Assembly (NCBI GenBank): GCA_002842835.1
Contig: PHEG01000002.1
Coordinates: 1-40,697 of the forward strand
Source of the DNA: Alphaproteobacteria bacterium HGW-Alphaproteobacteria-2
Lineage (GTDB): Bacteria > Pseudomonadota > Alphaproteobacteria > Rhodobacterales > Rhodobacteraceae
Direction of reading: 5' to 3'
DNA length: 40,697 nt
Part shown: positions 14,729 through 22,323 of the stretch, piece by piece
Position numbering within the stretch: the first letter of the stretch is position 1
How the letters are laid out: each line of letters opens with the position of its first letter
Notes under the pieces: model-generated
What the model was told of the DNA's origin: nothing
The model's input: the letters and a program-made list of their open reading frames with translations, nothing else
Databases searched by the model: none
Position numbers and translations under genes: made by a program

Positions 14729-15493
14729 TCAGACCTCTATCGCCCCGGCTGTCGGTGCCGTCTGGTTGCGGGCATTGCCGAAGACATCCCGCGCCACTGC
14801 ATAGGCCGGGTCGGCGGTGTCGATGAAGCCGCTGGCTGCGCGCGGGCGGTAATCGAATGCCGCCGGATCCTCGAAAACCGCAGCGGGGCTGCTGATCAGG
14901 GAGTTGCCGGTGAATGTCACCAATCCGGAAGCGGCATTGGAGGCCAGGGCCATGGCAAGGTTGTTCGCCACCACGGCATTGACCGGAGGACCGCCGCGCC
15001 TGTCAGTGTCCGAGGAAATCCGCGGCGACCATTTGAAGCCCGGCTGCAGATCGACGACGGTGTTGTGGCTGACGATGGAATTGATCGACCCGGCTATCGC
15101 AATCCCGTGGACATGCGTGATGGCGACGATGTTGTTGCGGATCACCAGGTCGGTATAGGGGCCGTCGAAAAGACCTATCCCCTGAAAGCTCGCGGACCGC
15201 AGCGGATGGGACGGGTCTTCGGTCCAGCCGATGATCGTGTTGCCTTCGATCAGCAGGCCACTCTGCGTGCCGTTCTTCGTCACGAAGGACTGGATGCCGC
15301 CAGCCGCCTCGTCGCTGGCCACCGCATTTGCAGTCGCCACGCCATCCACCGGCTCCTGGAAGGCCGGGGTGCCGAGCGCGTGGGCGCTCACGACCGCGTC
15401 CGCGGCGGTCAGCATCTCCAGCGTCCCGCCGTCGAGCAGCACCACCTGGGCGCCGCCGCTTGCATTCCTCATAGCTGTCGAGAATGTCGCCAT
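14729..15493 (-). CDS. Short beta-helix protein, probably fibre-associated
   Basis: 254 residues with GGAG well placed before the ATG at 15493. The first about 60 residues (MATFSTAMRNASGGAQVVLL) form a separate small domain. Residues 75-200 read as beta-helix rungs (GLLIEGNTIIG, LVIRNNIVAITHVHGIAIAG, SIVSHNTVVDLQPG). The end, FDYRPRAASGFIDTADPAYA then TAGAIEV, is the usual closing signature of bacterial right-handed beta-helix proteins. It ends five bases before the large beta-helix fibre gene. Both may recognise polysaccharide; the shorter one may be a partner or a diverged, shortened copy. No catalytic residues are assignable. Confidence 0.7.
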   Translation of the reverse strand: MATFSTAMRNASGGAQVVLLDGGTLEMLTAADAVVSAHALGTPAFQEPVDGVATANAVASDEAAGGIQSFVTKNGTQSGLLIEGNTIIGWTEDPSHPLRSASFQGIGLFDGPYTDLVIRNNIVAITHVHGIAIAGSINSIVSHNTVVDLQPGFKWSPRISSDTDRRGGPPVNAVVANNLAMALASNAASGLVTFTGNSLISSPAAVFEDPAAFDYRPRAASGFIDTADPAYAVARDVFGNARNQTAPTAGAIEV

Positions 15494-15610
15494 GTCGGTC
15501 TCCTTTCAGCCCGGCGACCCGCGCCGGGGCGAGTGGGTGCCCCGGGCGTGGCCGCCCGGGGCGAGGGCCCTCGCGGGGCCGAAAGGGGCGCGGGGGGGGC
15601 GCGCCACCTG
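15494..15610. other. GC-rich spacer with two perfect palindromes before the fibre locus
   Basis: CCCCGGGCG (15540-15548) and CGCCCGGGG (15553-15561) form a perfect 9-bp stem with a 4-nt loop, and GCGAGGGCCCTCGC (15561-15574) is a perfect 14-bp palindrome overlapping it by one base. It separates the capsid genes from the beta-helix genes. No T-run follows, so it may be an attenuator, an RNA processing point or a module-exchange joint. Confidence 0.6.
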
Positions 15611-16057
15611 TCAGGTCGCGGGGCGGGTCTCGATCGTCAGCGCACTGTCCGCGAGCAGCTGCGCCTTCTCGTCCTCGCTGAGGGCGTCGAGAGACAGCTC
15701 CCGGCCCTCGGGCCCGAAGAAGCGCCCGATACGCCAGCGCCCGCGCCGCGGCCCGCGCACGAAGACGACGAGCCCGGAAGGGTCGGCCGGGGGCGTCGGG
15801 CCCCCGGCCTTCGGCGTTTGGGCTTCCGCGCCCCCGCCTCTTGCCCCCCTCTTGGGGGGCTCGAATACGAAATCCGCCGCCCCCGCGATCCAGACGGCCA
15901 CGTCGCCGCGGCCCGCGCGCAGGCCGCGGAAGGCCTCGTGCCCCATCAGGTCGCCCGCGTCGGCCGCGGCCAGGGCCGCGAAGCTGTCGATGCCCGCCGC
16001 CGCCAGCGCCCGCGCCGTCGACGGCCCCACCCCCTTGATCCGCGTCAGGTCATCCAT
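15611..16057 (-). CDS. Mu gp35-like protein with helix-hairpin-helix domain
   Basis: 148 residues. The first 45 (LTRIKGVGPSTARALAAAGI) are a helix-hairpin-helix of the type that binds DNA without sequence specificity. A proline/glycine-rich linker follows (KAGGPTPPADPSG), then a small beta/alpha end (VVFVRGPRRGRWRIGRFFG). Proteins with this plan follow the major capsid gene in Mu-like phages (gp35/HI1506-like). Role in the virion is unknown; contact with packaged DNA at the head-tail joint is a reasonable guess. Confidence 0.7.
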   Translation of the reverse strand: MDDLTRIKGVGPSTARALAAAGIDSFAALAAADAGDLMGHEAFRGLRAGRGDVAVWIAGAADFVFEPPKRGARGGGAEAQTPKAGGPTPPADPSGLVVFVRGPRRGRWRIGRFFGPEGRELSLDALSEDEKAQLLADSALTIETRPAT

Positions 16058-16065
16058 GCCTCACC

Positions 16066-16959
16066 TCAGGCGAGCCAGGGGGAGACGAGCAGCTCGGCCG
16101 TGTTGCGGTAGACGTTGGTCGCGCCCGCCGCGTTGCGCTCGGTGTTCAGCAACTCCAGCGCCTGGCCCTCCAGGCTGGGCGGCACGACGAGCAAATTCGG
16201 CACGATGCCGAGCGGGCGGCCGTGGTCGCCCTTCATGCCCATCAGGCTCTCGCGCGCCAGCTTGTAGGTGGTCTGGCTCAGCGCCTGCTTGCTGCCCCAG
16301 GCCATCTGCCAGAACCCGTAGCCCACGTTCCAGCGTCCGTCCGAACCGAAGAGGAACTGCTTCTGGTCGAAGACATTGCTGTCCGTCGGGCGGTCCTTCG
16401 CCACGAATTCCGGCGCCTTGCGCAGCTGGTAGATGATCGGCCGGATCGAGCGGTTGACCGACAGCAGGAACCAGGGTGTGCCCGCGCCGCCATCGGTGTT
16501 CGCAACGGTGGTCGGCTCGCCGTTTTCGTCCAGCACCGGATGGTCGGCGTCGAAGAAATTCTGGCCGTCGTAGGCCGGTTGGGTGAAGCCATTCTTCAGG
16601 GCATTGAACACCAGCTGGTCGGGATGCGCCGCGACGCTCTCGCCCATCTCGACGAACAGGGGCTCGTAGACGCCCAGGTTGTCGTCCTCGATGTCGTCGC
16701 GATCGACCCCGATCGTCAGCTCGAAGGACTTGTTGCGGATCGCGTAGTCGTGCTCGGTCAGTCCGTGCACGGCGCGCGGGCCGATCCACTCGCTCATGTT
16801 GGGCATCTTGCCCAGCCAGCCGTACTTGTTCTCCTTCGTCGTGGAGGGCACGGTGGTGGCGATGCGCCCGAACTGGCTTTGCGCCTGGCCCAGCCCGCGC
16901 CGGAAAGCGGTCGAGAAGCCGACCCGGATCGCGTCGAGATTTGCGGAATTGATGATCAT
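16066..16959 (-). CDS. Major capsid protein (Mu gpT-like)
   Basis: 297 residues, close to Mu T (305). The start MIINSANLDAIRVGFSTAFR, the conserved STTKENKYGWLGKMP block and the VDRDDIEDDNLGVYEPLF block are typical of the Mu-like T family, an HK97-fold shell subunit. PTYDGQ-like and FFDADHPV segments also match. It follows the protease/scaffold and decoration genes. A Shine-Dalgarno GAGGA precedes the ATG. Confidence 0.93.
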   Translation of the reverse strand: MIINSANLDAIRVGFSTAFRRGLGQAQSQFGRIATTVPSTTKENKYGWLGKMPNMSEWIGPRAVHGLTEHDYAIRNKSFELTIGVDRDDIEDDNLGVYEPLFVEMGESVAAHPDQLVFNALKNGFTQPAYDGQNFFDADHPVLDENGEPTTVANTDGGAGTPWFLLSVNRSIRPIIYQLRKAPEFVAKDRPTDSNVFDQKQFLFGSDGRWNVGYGFWQMAWGSKQALSQTTYKLARESLMGMKGDHGRPLGIVPNLLVVPPSLEGQALELLNTERNAAGATNVYRNTAELLVSPWLA

Positions 16960-16969
16960 CTGTCAGTCC

Positions 16970-17404
16970 TCACTGAGCCAGGCGCGCGAGCGCGGCGTCG
17001 AGGTGGACCCAGACGCCGAAGGCATCCACGTGGTCCACAACGCCCGCCTTCGAGCGGGTGTTGGCGGCCGAGGTCCTGGCGACCGTCTGGTCGTCCACGG
17101 CCCAGGCGGCCTTGCCGATGTCGGCGGCGGTGATCTCGTCCGCGCCCGCGGAGTTTGCCAGGCGGAAGATGCCGGGGCGGTAGCGCGCGGCGATCGCCCC
17201 CGCGGCACCGGCCGCGTTGTCGGCCCGCGCCTGCGCGACGCCCGCGCCGGTCAGCCCCGTCGCGGTCTTGCCGCGCACCAGGTTGCCCGAGGCGTCGATC
17301 ATCACCATCGCGCCCTCGAAGATCGTCTCGGCCGCGGCGACCGGACCCTCGCGGTCCGGCCCCAGCGCCTCGGGCGTGTTGCGCCCCTCCGTCAGAGCCG
17401 CCAT
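16970..17404 (-). CDS. Capsid decoration protein (DUF2190-like)
   Basis: 144 residues between protease and capsid genes, as Mu gp33-like and lambda D-like cement proteins are. The beta-rich pattern EGAMVMIDASGNLVRGKTA, then IFRLANSAGADEITAADIGK and AWAVDDQTVART is characteristic of small decoration proteins that stabilise the expanded shell. It abuts the protease stop at 17404. Confidence 0.75.
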   Translation of the reverse strand: MAALTEGRNTPEALGPDREGPVAAAETIFEGAMVMIDASGNLVRGKTATGLTGAGVAQARADNAAGAAGAIAARYRPGIFRLANSAGADEITAADIGKAAWAVDDQTVARTSAANTRSKAGVVDHVDAFGVWVHLDAALARLAQ

Positions 17405-18693
17405 CAGACTGCCTCCTCGTCAGCCGCGCGCTCGGATGCGAGCGTGGCGGCATAGTCCTCGGGTTTCTGGCCCAGCATCCGGGCCACGGTGAGCTGCTCG
17501 GCCGAGAGAGCGATGCCCCCGGCGACCGGCTTCGGCGCCTGGCGCATCGCGGCGCCGGAAAGCCGCGGCATCGCGCCGATCTCCTTCTCGACGCGCGCCG
17601 GGTTCTCCATGTGCATCGCGACGTAGTGGTCGCGCAGCGGCTTGACGCCCGCGCGATCCAGGTTCGCGTCGACGAACGCATCGGCGGCGCGGCGCGCCGT
17701 CGCCTCGCGCATCGCGGCCAGCTCCGAGGCGACCGAGGTCAGCTCGGCCTGCAGCGCCACGACGGCATCCGGCGCGCGCCCGGCGGTGCGCGCCGCCGCC
17801 AGCACCCGCGCCGCGTCGCCGCCTGCGACGCCCAGCGCAGCGCCGATTTCCGAGAGGCTCGCATTCAGTGCCGCCGCATCCGCGGCCGGTGCGCGCAGCT
17901 TGTCCACGGCCTCGATCACCTGCGCCTCTGTGGCGGCGGCATCGAGGCCGAGCAGTTCGATCAGCCTTGCCAGCAGATCCATGTCGGTCTCCATGTTGAG
18001 CGCGGTCAGCCCGCGCAGGTTCGGGATGTTCACTAGGCTCGCGCGCAGGATCTGGTGCACGCGGCCGTCGCGGTCGTGCAGGAAGACGGGCGAGACGTGC
18101 CGGTAGGCGCGCTCGGCCACCAGGGTCGCGCCCTGCCGGTTCCAGGCGACGCGCGCCCAGATGCCGTCGGGCCGCGCCTGCATCTCCTCGATCCAGCCCA
18201 GCGCCGGGGCCGAGCGGCCCTCGCGCCCGGCCAGGTCGGTGGCGTGGTTCTCGTCGATGGCGACGCCGCGCTCGTCACTGAGGCTCGCGGCGATCACCGC
18301 CGCCGCGTCCTCCAGCCGGTAGGGCCCGCGCCCGTCGCGCGTGGCGATCAGTCCAGCGGGCAGGATGTGGATCCACTCGGGCGCCGTGGCACTGGCTCCC
18401 GGCCCCGGCAGCGGCATCGCGCCGCCCAGCGCCGCGGAAAGCTCCGCGCTCACCCGGCGCCCGGGCTGCGGGGCCGCGTCCATCAGCCCCTTGAGCGGCA
18501 GGTCGAGAACCTCGGCGAAGCCCCTGAGCCGGTCCTCGGGCGGGGTCTCGATCTCGCCGCGCAGGATCTGGTTGACCGTGCTGGGCTCGATGCCCGCGGC
18601 CTCGGCCATCCGGCGGATCAGCGCGGCGCGCTCCTCGTCGGTCTCGGCCTTGGCGGCGATCGCATCGCCCAGGATTTTCGCAAGCGTGTCCAT
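17404..18693 (-). CDS. Prohead protease/scaffold (Mu gpI-like) with N-terminal HTH domain
   Basis: 429 residues. From about residue 105 the text APEWIHILPAGLIATRDGRG, then IDENHATDLAG and APALGWIEEM, is the Mu I-type maturation protease; the alanine-rich C-terminal half (about 240-429) fits the nested scaffold Z. Residues 15-75 carry a helix-turn-helix (IRRMAEAAGIEPSTVNQILR) continuous with it. Ribosome-site evidence for the ATG at 18693 is weak. An internal ATG at residue 71 (MDAAPQPG) has AAGGGG upstream and would give a protease without the HTH. The gene follows a spacer with a candidate late promoter. Confidence 0.85.
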   Translation of the reverse strand: MDTLAKILGDAIAAKAETDEERAALIRRMAEAAGIEPSTVNQILRGEIETPPEDRLRGFAEVLDLPLKGLMDAAPQPGRRVSAELSAALGGAMPLPGPGASATAPEWIHILPAGLIATRDGRGPYRLEDAAAVIAASLSDERGVAIDENHATDLAGREGRSAPALGWIEEMQARPDGIWARVAWNRQGATLVAERAYRHVSPVFLHDRDGRVHQILRASLVNIPNLRGLTALNMETDMDLLARLIELLGLDAAATEAQVIEAVDKLRAPAADAAALNASLSEIGAALGVAGGDAARVLAAARTAGRAPDAVVALQAELTSVASELAAMREATARRAADAFVDANLDRAGVKPLRDHYVAMHMENPARVEKEIGAMPRLSGAAMRQAPKPVAGGIALSAEQLTVARMLGQKPEDYAATLASERAADEEAV

Positions 18694-18951
18694 GCGCCGG
18701 AGAGTGCCCGGCGGCGGATGGGCAAAACACCCGCAACGGCCTGCGGGGCGGGCGGCGGGACGCGGGATTTCGGGGCTGCCGGGCGATGATCTGCGTCCTT
18801 TGCCGGGCAGTCAAGCCCGCCGATGGCACGCCCGGGGCAGGGTCCGCCCCGCGATGGCCTTTTAAAAGGGGGTAGCGTGCGAATTAGAAGGGGGTAAGTG
18901 CCCTCCGGGTATCCGCGAGGCCCGCGATGCCAGAGGCCGCCAGCGGCCCGC
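18694..18951 (-). promoter_or_regulatory. Spacer with candidate second late promoter ahead of the protease/capsid genes
   Basis: A 258-bp noncoding gap in an otherwise overlapping operon. At 18725-18749 it holds a 25-bp element identical to one upstream of the endolysin gene (26932-26956). In both places GGCTGCCGGG starts 25 bp from the element's end. The element contains CCCGCA-N6-TGCGGG (18730-18747). Further upstream lies CCTTTTAAAAGG, and AGGGGGTA occurs twice 22 bp apart (18864-18896). No strong -10 is seen, as expected for an activator-dependent promoter. Confidence 0.6.
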
Positions 18952-19461
18952 TCAGGCGCCCGTGCCGCCGGGCGCCGCCGCGGCCCGGTCGAGCCATTCC
19001 TCGACGATAGCGATCAGCGCGGACTCGTCGTCGTCCGAGAGGCCGAGGAACGGCCGCGCCGGGATGTCGCCCCAGGGGATCGGCGCGCCGCGCGATGTCG
19101 CCCCGAAGGCGCCCCTCGCCGCGCCCTCCTGCATCACGCGCGCGTAGATCATCGCCGAGCCCCACTCGACGCTGCCCGCGTCCGCCTGCGCGAATATCCC
19201 GCGCGAGAGGCTGCCGGTGGGGCCGAAGAGGGGCCGCGGGTCCGCCGGGTCGCCGCGGCGGCGGTAGGCCTCCAGCGTGGTCGGGCTCTTCGGCGCCCAG
19301 GGCGTGCCGTCTGGCGCCGTGCCCGCCGGGAAGCGATCCTTGGTGGAGGCCACCAGGAACTCGCCCAGGTCCTGCATCACCGGCGTGAGATTGCCAAGCA
19401 GCGCCCCAAGGCGGACGAGGCTGGCCTGAAGTTCGGCGTCGTTGTAATCGATCCGAAGCAT
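18952..19461 (-). CDS. Virion morphogenesis protein (Mu gpG-like)
   Basis: 169 residues from the ATG at 19461 (MLRIDYNDAELQASLVRLG), preceded by GGGAGA; a longer open frame to 19623 is not needed. The conserved block STKDRFPAGTAPDGTPWAPK and the ending IPWGDIPARPFLGLSDDDES identify the phage virion morphogenesis family (Mu G, P2 S). It acts in tail-completion or head-tail assembly. It lies after the MuF-like gene as in Mu. Confidence 0.9.
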   Translation of the reverse strand: MLRIDYNDAELQASLVRLGALLGNLTPVMQDLGEFLVASTKDRFPAGTAPDGTPWAPKSPTTLEAYRRRGDPADPRPLFGPTGSLSRGIFAQADAGSVEWGSAMIYARVMQEGAARGAFGATSRGAPIPWGDIPARPFLGLSDDDESALIAIVEEWLDRAAAAPGGTGA

Positions 19462-19619
19462 GGTTATGTCTCTCCCGGTCCTGCCGCAAAATCTCCCGGC
19501 AGATGCTGAGGTGGCCTGACACCGAAGGTTGGCCAGGACATTTACTGGCCGGGGCTTCGGCCCTTGCGGCGGGGAGGGGAGTCCGCCGGGCAGGATCGCG
19601 GGGCCGCTCAGGCGCGGCC
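19462..19619. other. Noncoding spacer with two hairpins between MuF-like and gpG-like genes
   Basis: GGCCA (19531-19535) pairs with TGGCC (19546-19550), and GGGC-TTCG-GCCC (19552-19563) is a compact stem directly after it. No gene fits. On the minus strand no T-run follows the hairpins, so a terminator is uncertain. Confidence 0.45.
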
Positions 19620-20780
19620 TCACCCCCCCTTGTTCAGCAGGCGGCGCAGTTCCGCATCGCGCGCGGCGTCGCGGCGCGAGAGGCGTCGGAAACTTGTCAC
19701 GAAAACCCCGCTTCCGGTCCGCGTCGCCTTGACAATCAGCACATGCCCTCCCGCGACTGCGTCGGCGATCTCCTGCACATAGATCAGATTGCGCGGCCCC
19801 TCCGGGATCACGCGCGTCGGCGCGTCGACGACCGACTGCGCGCGCAGATATTCGCCCGCGGTGATCTCGGGGTGTTCGCGCAACTGCTTTGCGGCTGTCG
19901 CGGCGGACATGTCGGCCACGGTCTTCTTCGCGCCGATCCTGCGGGCGTCGGCCTCAGGCAGGCGCACGAGCGGCCAGTTACCGCGCGGGTCCGCCAGCCA
20001 TCGCCCGAAGGCATCGGATGCGATCCAGCTCTGGATCAGGTCGATCGCCGGGCGTTCCGGCAGTTCGTCCAGGCGGTCACGCAGCGAGAGGATCGCATCC
20101 GATGCACCGCGTCCCGGCGCGTGGTTCCAGCCGCGGTCGATGCCGGGCGGCGCGCCGGTGCGCGGGTTCGTGTCGTCCCAGCCCGGCGGCAGCGGCTTTC
20201 CCGGGTCGCCGCCCAGCCGCCGCGCACCCGCCTCAGAGCGCGCGCCGAGCACGAAGCACGAGCAGCCCCAGCCGTTGGGCGGATAATGTGTCTGCCACCA
20301 GGGATGGTCGGGCGGCAGGGTGATGCCGTTCCACGATAAATGCTCGGGGCGCGGCTCGCGCGAGCCGCCGTGCCGGTAGACCCAGAAATCGAACCCGCCC
20401 TCGACGAGCTGCGCCGCGCGCCCCGCCGCATAGGTCGTGGCCATGTTCGTGCGGTAGATGACCCGCGTGCGCCAGGCCTCGCCGCGCCGCGTGCCCTCGC
20501 CTGTCCAGCCGTGCCACCCGCGCCGGGTGACGATCTCGCGGAAGTCGCGCCGGAATTCCTCCAGCCCGCGGCCCTCGGATATGGCCTTGTCGACGGCGCC
20601 CGCCAGGTCGGCCAGCAGATCGGCCTTGGTGGCGCCCGCCACCATGAAGGCGCGGTCGTGCGCCGCGCCCGAGATGTCGTCCCAGCGCCGCGTGGGCACG
20701 AGGTTTCCCAGCCGCAGCCGGAAGGCGGCCACCTGCTCGGGGAAGGGCCGCCCGAGGATGCCCGCGACGGTGTCAGCCAC
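19620..20780 (-). CDS. Head morphogenesis protein (Mu gpF-like) with C-terminal PBECR-type nuclease-like domain
   Basis: 386 residues. The N-terminal about 210 contain the MuF/SPP1-gp7 pattern (RTNMATTYAAGRAAQL, WVYRHGGSREPRPEHLSWNG, HYPPNGWGCSCFV). This protein enters the prohead with the portal and DNA. Residues about 285-386 form a separate domain (HPEITAGEYLRAQSVVDAPT, LIYVQEIADAVAGGHVLIVK, GVFVTSFRRLS) with the look of the phage barnase/EndoU/colicin/RelE-like (PBECR) nuclease folds often attached to MuF proteins. If active it could be injected with the genome. The nuclease assignment is from pattern only; catalytic residues are not proven. Confidence 0.82.
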   Translation of the reverse strand: MADTVAGILGRPFPEQVAAFRLRLGNLVPTRRWDDISGAAHDRAFMVAGATKADLLADLAGAVDKAISEGRGLEEFRRDFREIVTRRGWHGWTGEGTRRGEAWRTRVIYRTNMATTYAAGRAAQLVEGGFDFWVYRHGGSREPRPEHLSWNGITLPPDHPWWQTHYPPNGWGCSCFVLGARSEAGARRLGGDPGKPLPPGWDDTNPRTGAPPGIDRGWNHAPGRGASDAILSLRDRLDELPERPAIDLIQSWIASDAFGRWLADPRGNWPLVRLPEADARRIGAKKTVADMSAATAAKQLREHPEITAGEYLRAQSVVDAPTRVIPEGPRNLIYVQEIADAVAGGHVLIVKATRTGSGVFVTSFRRLSRRDAARDAELRRLLNKGG

Positions 20781-22323
20781 CGGCGTCCTCCGTCGCCGCG
20801 CGCCCGGCGCCCTCGGCCGCGATCAGCGCCTGCGCCAGCGTTCCGGTCAGCGCGCCCGCGTCCAGATCGGGAAAGGCGGCAAGCAACATCTCGCGCAACT
20901 CGCCCAGGCTGCCCGCGCGGTTCACCATCGCCTCGATGCTCTCCAGCATCGACAGCACGCCACCCTGCGCCTCGGTCTCCAGCTGCGCGGCGAGTGCTGC
21001 GACATGGGCGCGCGCCGGGCGCGCCTCGTCGATCTCCGCGTTAAGCGCCACCGGCAGCGCGGGGCCGGGCGGCGCCGCGAGCGGGGCGGGCGCGGGCGCC
21101 AGCACCTCGTCGGCCGCGCCGGGCTCGGCCAGCCCGAAGCGGGCGCGCACCTCGGCCGCGCCCACGCGCAGCCCCAGCGGCACCAGCGCGCCCAGAGACT
21201 GGGCGAGCGCGCTCAGGTCCTCGGTCTCCGGCCGCGCGATCACCAGCCGCGGGTACCGCTGCTGCGGCCCGTATTCGAGGTCGATCCAGGGCCGGATCAG
21301 GTCGCGGTTGAGCACCGCCGCCAGCGCGCGGGCGTCGGCGCGCTCGATATCCTCCTGCACCAGCCGGTGTTCCTGGCTCACCGCATGCCCGCCGGAGACC
21401 GCGTCGGTCGTGGTCGTCTGGCCCAGCACGGCCTTCGATATCTGCCGGTCGAGCCAGTCGGCCCGGCGCTCGTAGAGGTCCGAGGAGGCGCCGGGGTTCG
21501 CGGTCTCGACGAAGTCGATCGACATGCTCTCGGGGATGATGGCCGCGCAGTCGCCCGCGATGTTCCCCACCGCCCGGAAGAGCGTGTCGCGGTCCTCCTC
21601 GCTGGCGCCGGGCCCGTATTTGCCCAGGCGCAGCGGCTGGCCGTAGGTCTGCGTGAACACCGCCCAGTCGCGCTGCGTGTAGGCCTTGAACATCCAGCCC
21701 CAGGCGGCCACGCGCGCCAGCCCGCCGCGCAGCGCGAGGCCCGACTTGGCCTTGAGCGCCGCGAAGATGAACCTGAAGCCGGGCAGCGGCTGCTCGGCGC
21801 CGTGCTCGTCCAGCATCATCGGCGTCGACAGATCCTCGCGCGCGAAACGGAACCAGCGCGGATCGCGCCACTCCAGCCGCTCGGGCCGCCACTGCCCCTC
21901 CGAGACGTCCCAGACAATCTCGGTAAAGCTGTAGCCCTTGCCCAGGCAGTCGAGGATGTCGAACATCTCCAGCGCCAGCTCGTCGCGCTTGAGCCAGTCG
22001 CGCACCATCGCCGCCATCTCGTCGGCGCGCGCGTCCTCGCCGCCCGGCTCGACGCTGATGTCGATCTGGCTCACCGCCCGCTTGCGGGTGCTCAGCACCG
22101 CCAGGTAGTGCGGGTCCTTCTCCTCGATCGCCTCGGCCAGCTCGAGGTAGGCGACCGCGTCGCCCTGGTCGGCGGCGCGCAGGATGCTGGCCAGGCGCAC
22201 CGGCGTCAGCCCGTCGGCGGGCCTGCCCGAGATGGGCGAGCGCACGCCGCCCAGCCGCGGCGCGGCGATTTCCTCGGTCAGCGTCCGGCGGTCCACCGGG
22301 CGTCCGAACTGATCGACAAGCAT
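20773..22323 (-). CDS. Portal protein (DUF935, Mu gp29-like)
   Basis: 516 residues. Ring at the capsid vertex through which DNA is packaged. DUF935 landmarks include PVRLASILRAADQGD, DPHYLAVLSTRKRAV, RWFRFAREDL, then AVFTQTYGQPLRLGKYGPG and ISKAVLGQTTTTDA. ATGATG at 22326/22323 follows AGGAGG; the second ATG has better spacing and overlaps the TerL stop as TGATG. The C-terminal 130 residues are alanine/proline-rich and variable. It overlaps the MuF-like gene by 8 bases. Confidence 0.93.
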   Translation of the reverse strand: MLVDQFGRPVDRRTLTEEIAAPRLGGVRSPISGRPADGLTPVRLASILRAADQGDAVAYLELAEAIEEKDPHYLAVLSTRKRAVSQIDISVEPGGEDARADEMAAMVRDWLKRDELALEMFDILDCLGKGYSFTEIVWDVSEGQWRPERLEWRDPRWFRFAREDLSTPMMLDEHGAEQPLPGFRFIFAALKAKSGLALRGGLARVAAWGWMFKAYTQRDWAVFTQTYGQPLRLGKYGPGASEEDRDTLFRAVGNIAGDCAAIIPESMSIDFVETANPGASSDLYERRADWLDRQISKAVLGQTTTTDAVSGGHAVSQEHRLVQEDIERADARALAAVLNRDLIRPWIDLEYGPQQRYPRLVIARPETEDLSALAQSLGALVPLGLRVGAAEVRARFGLAEPGAADEVLAPAPAPLAAPPGPALPVALNAEIDEARPARAHVAALAAQLETEAQGGVLSMLESIEAMVNRAGSLGELREMLLAAFPDLDAGALTGTLAQALIAAEGAGRAATEDAGG

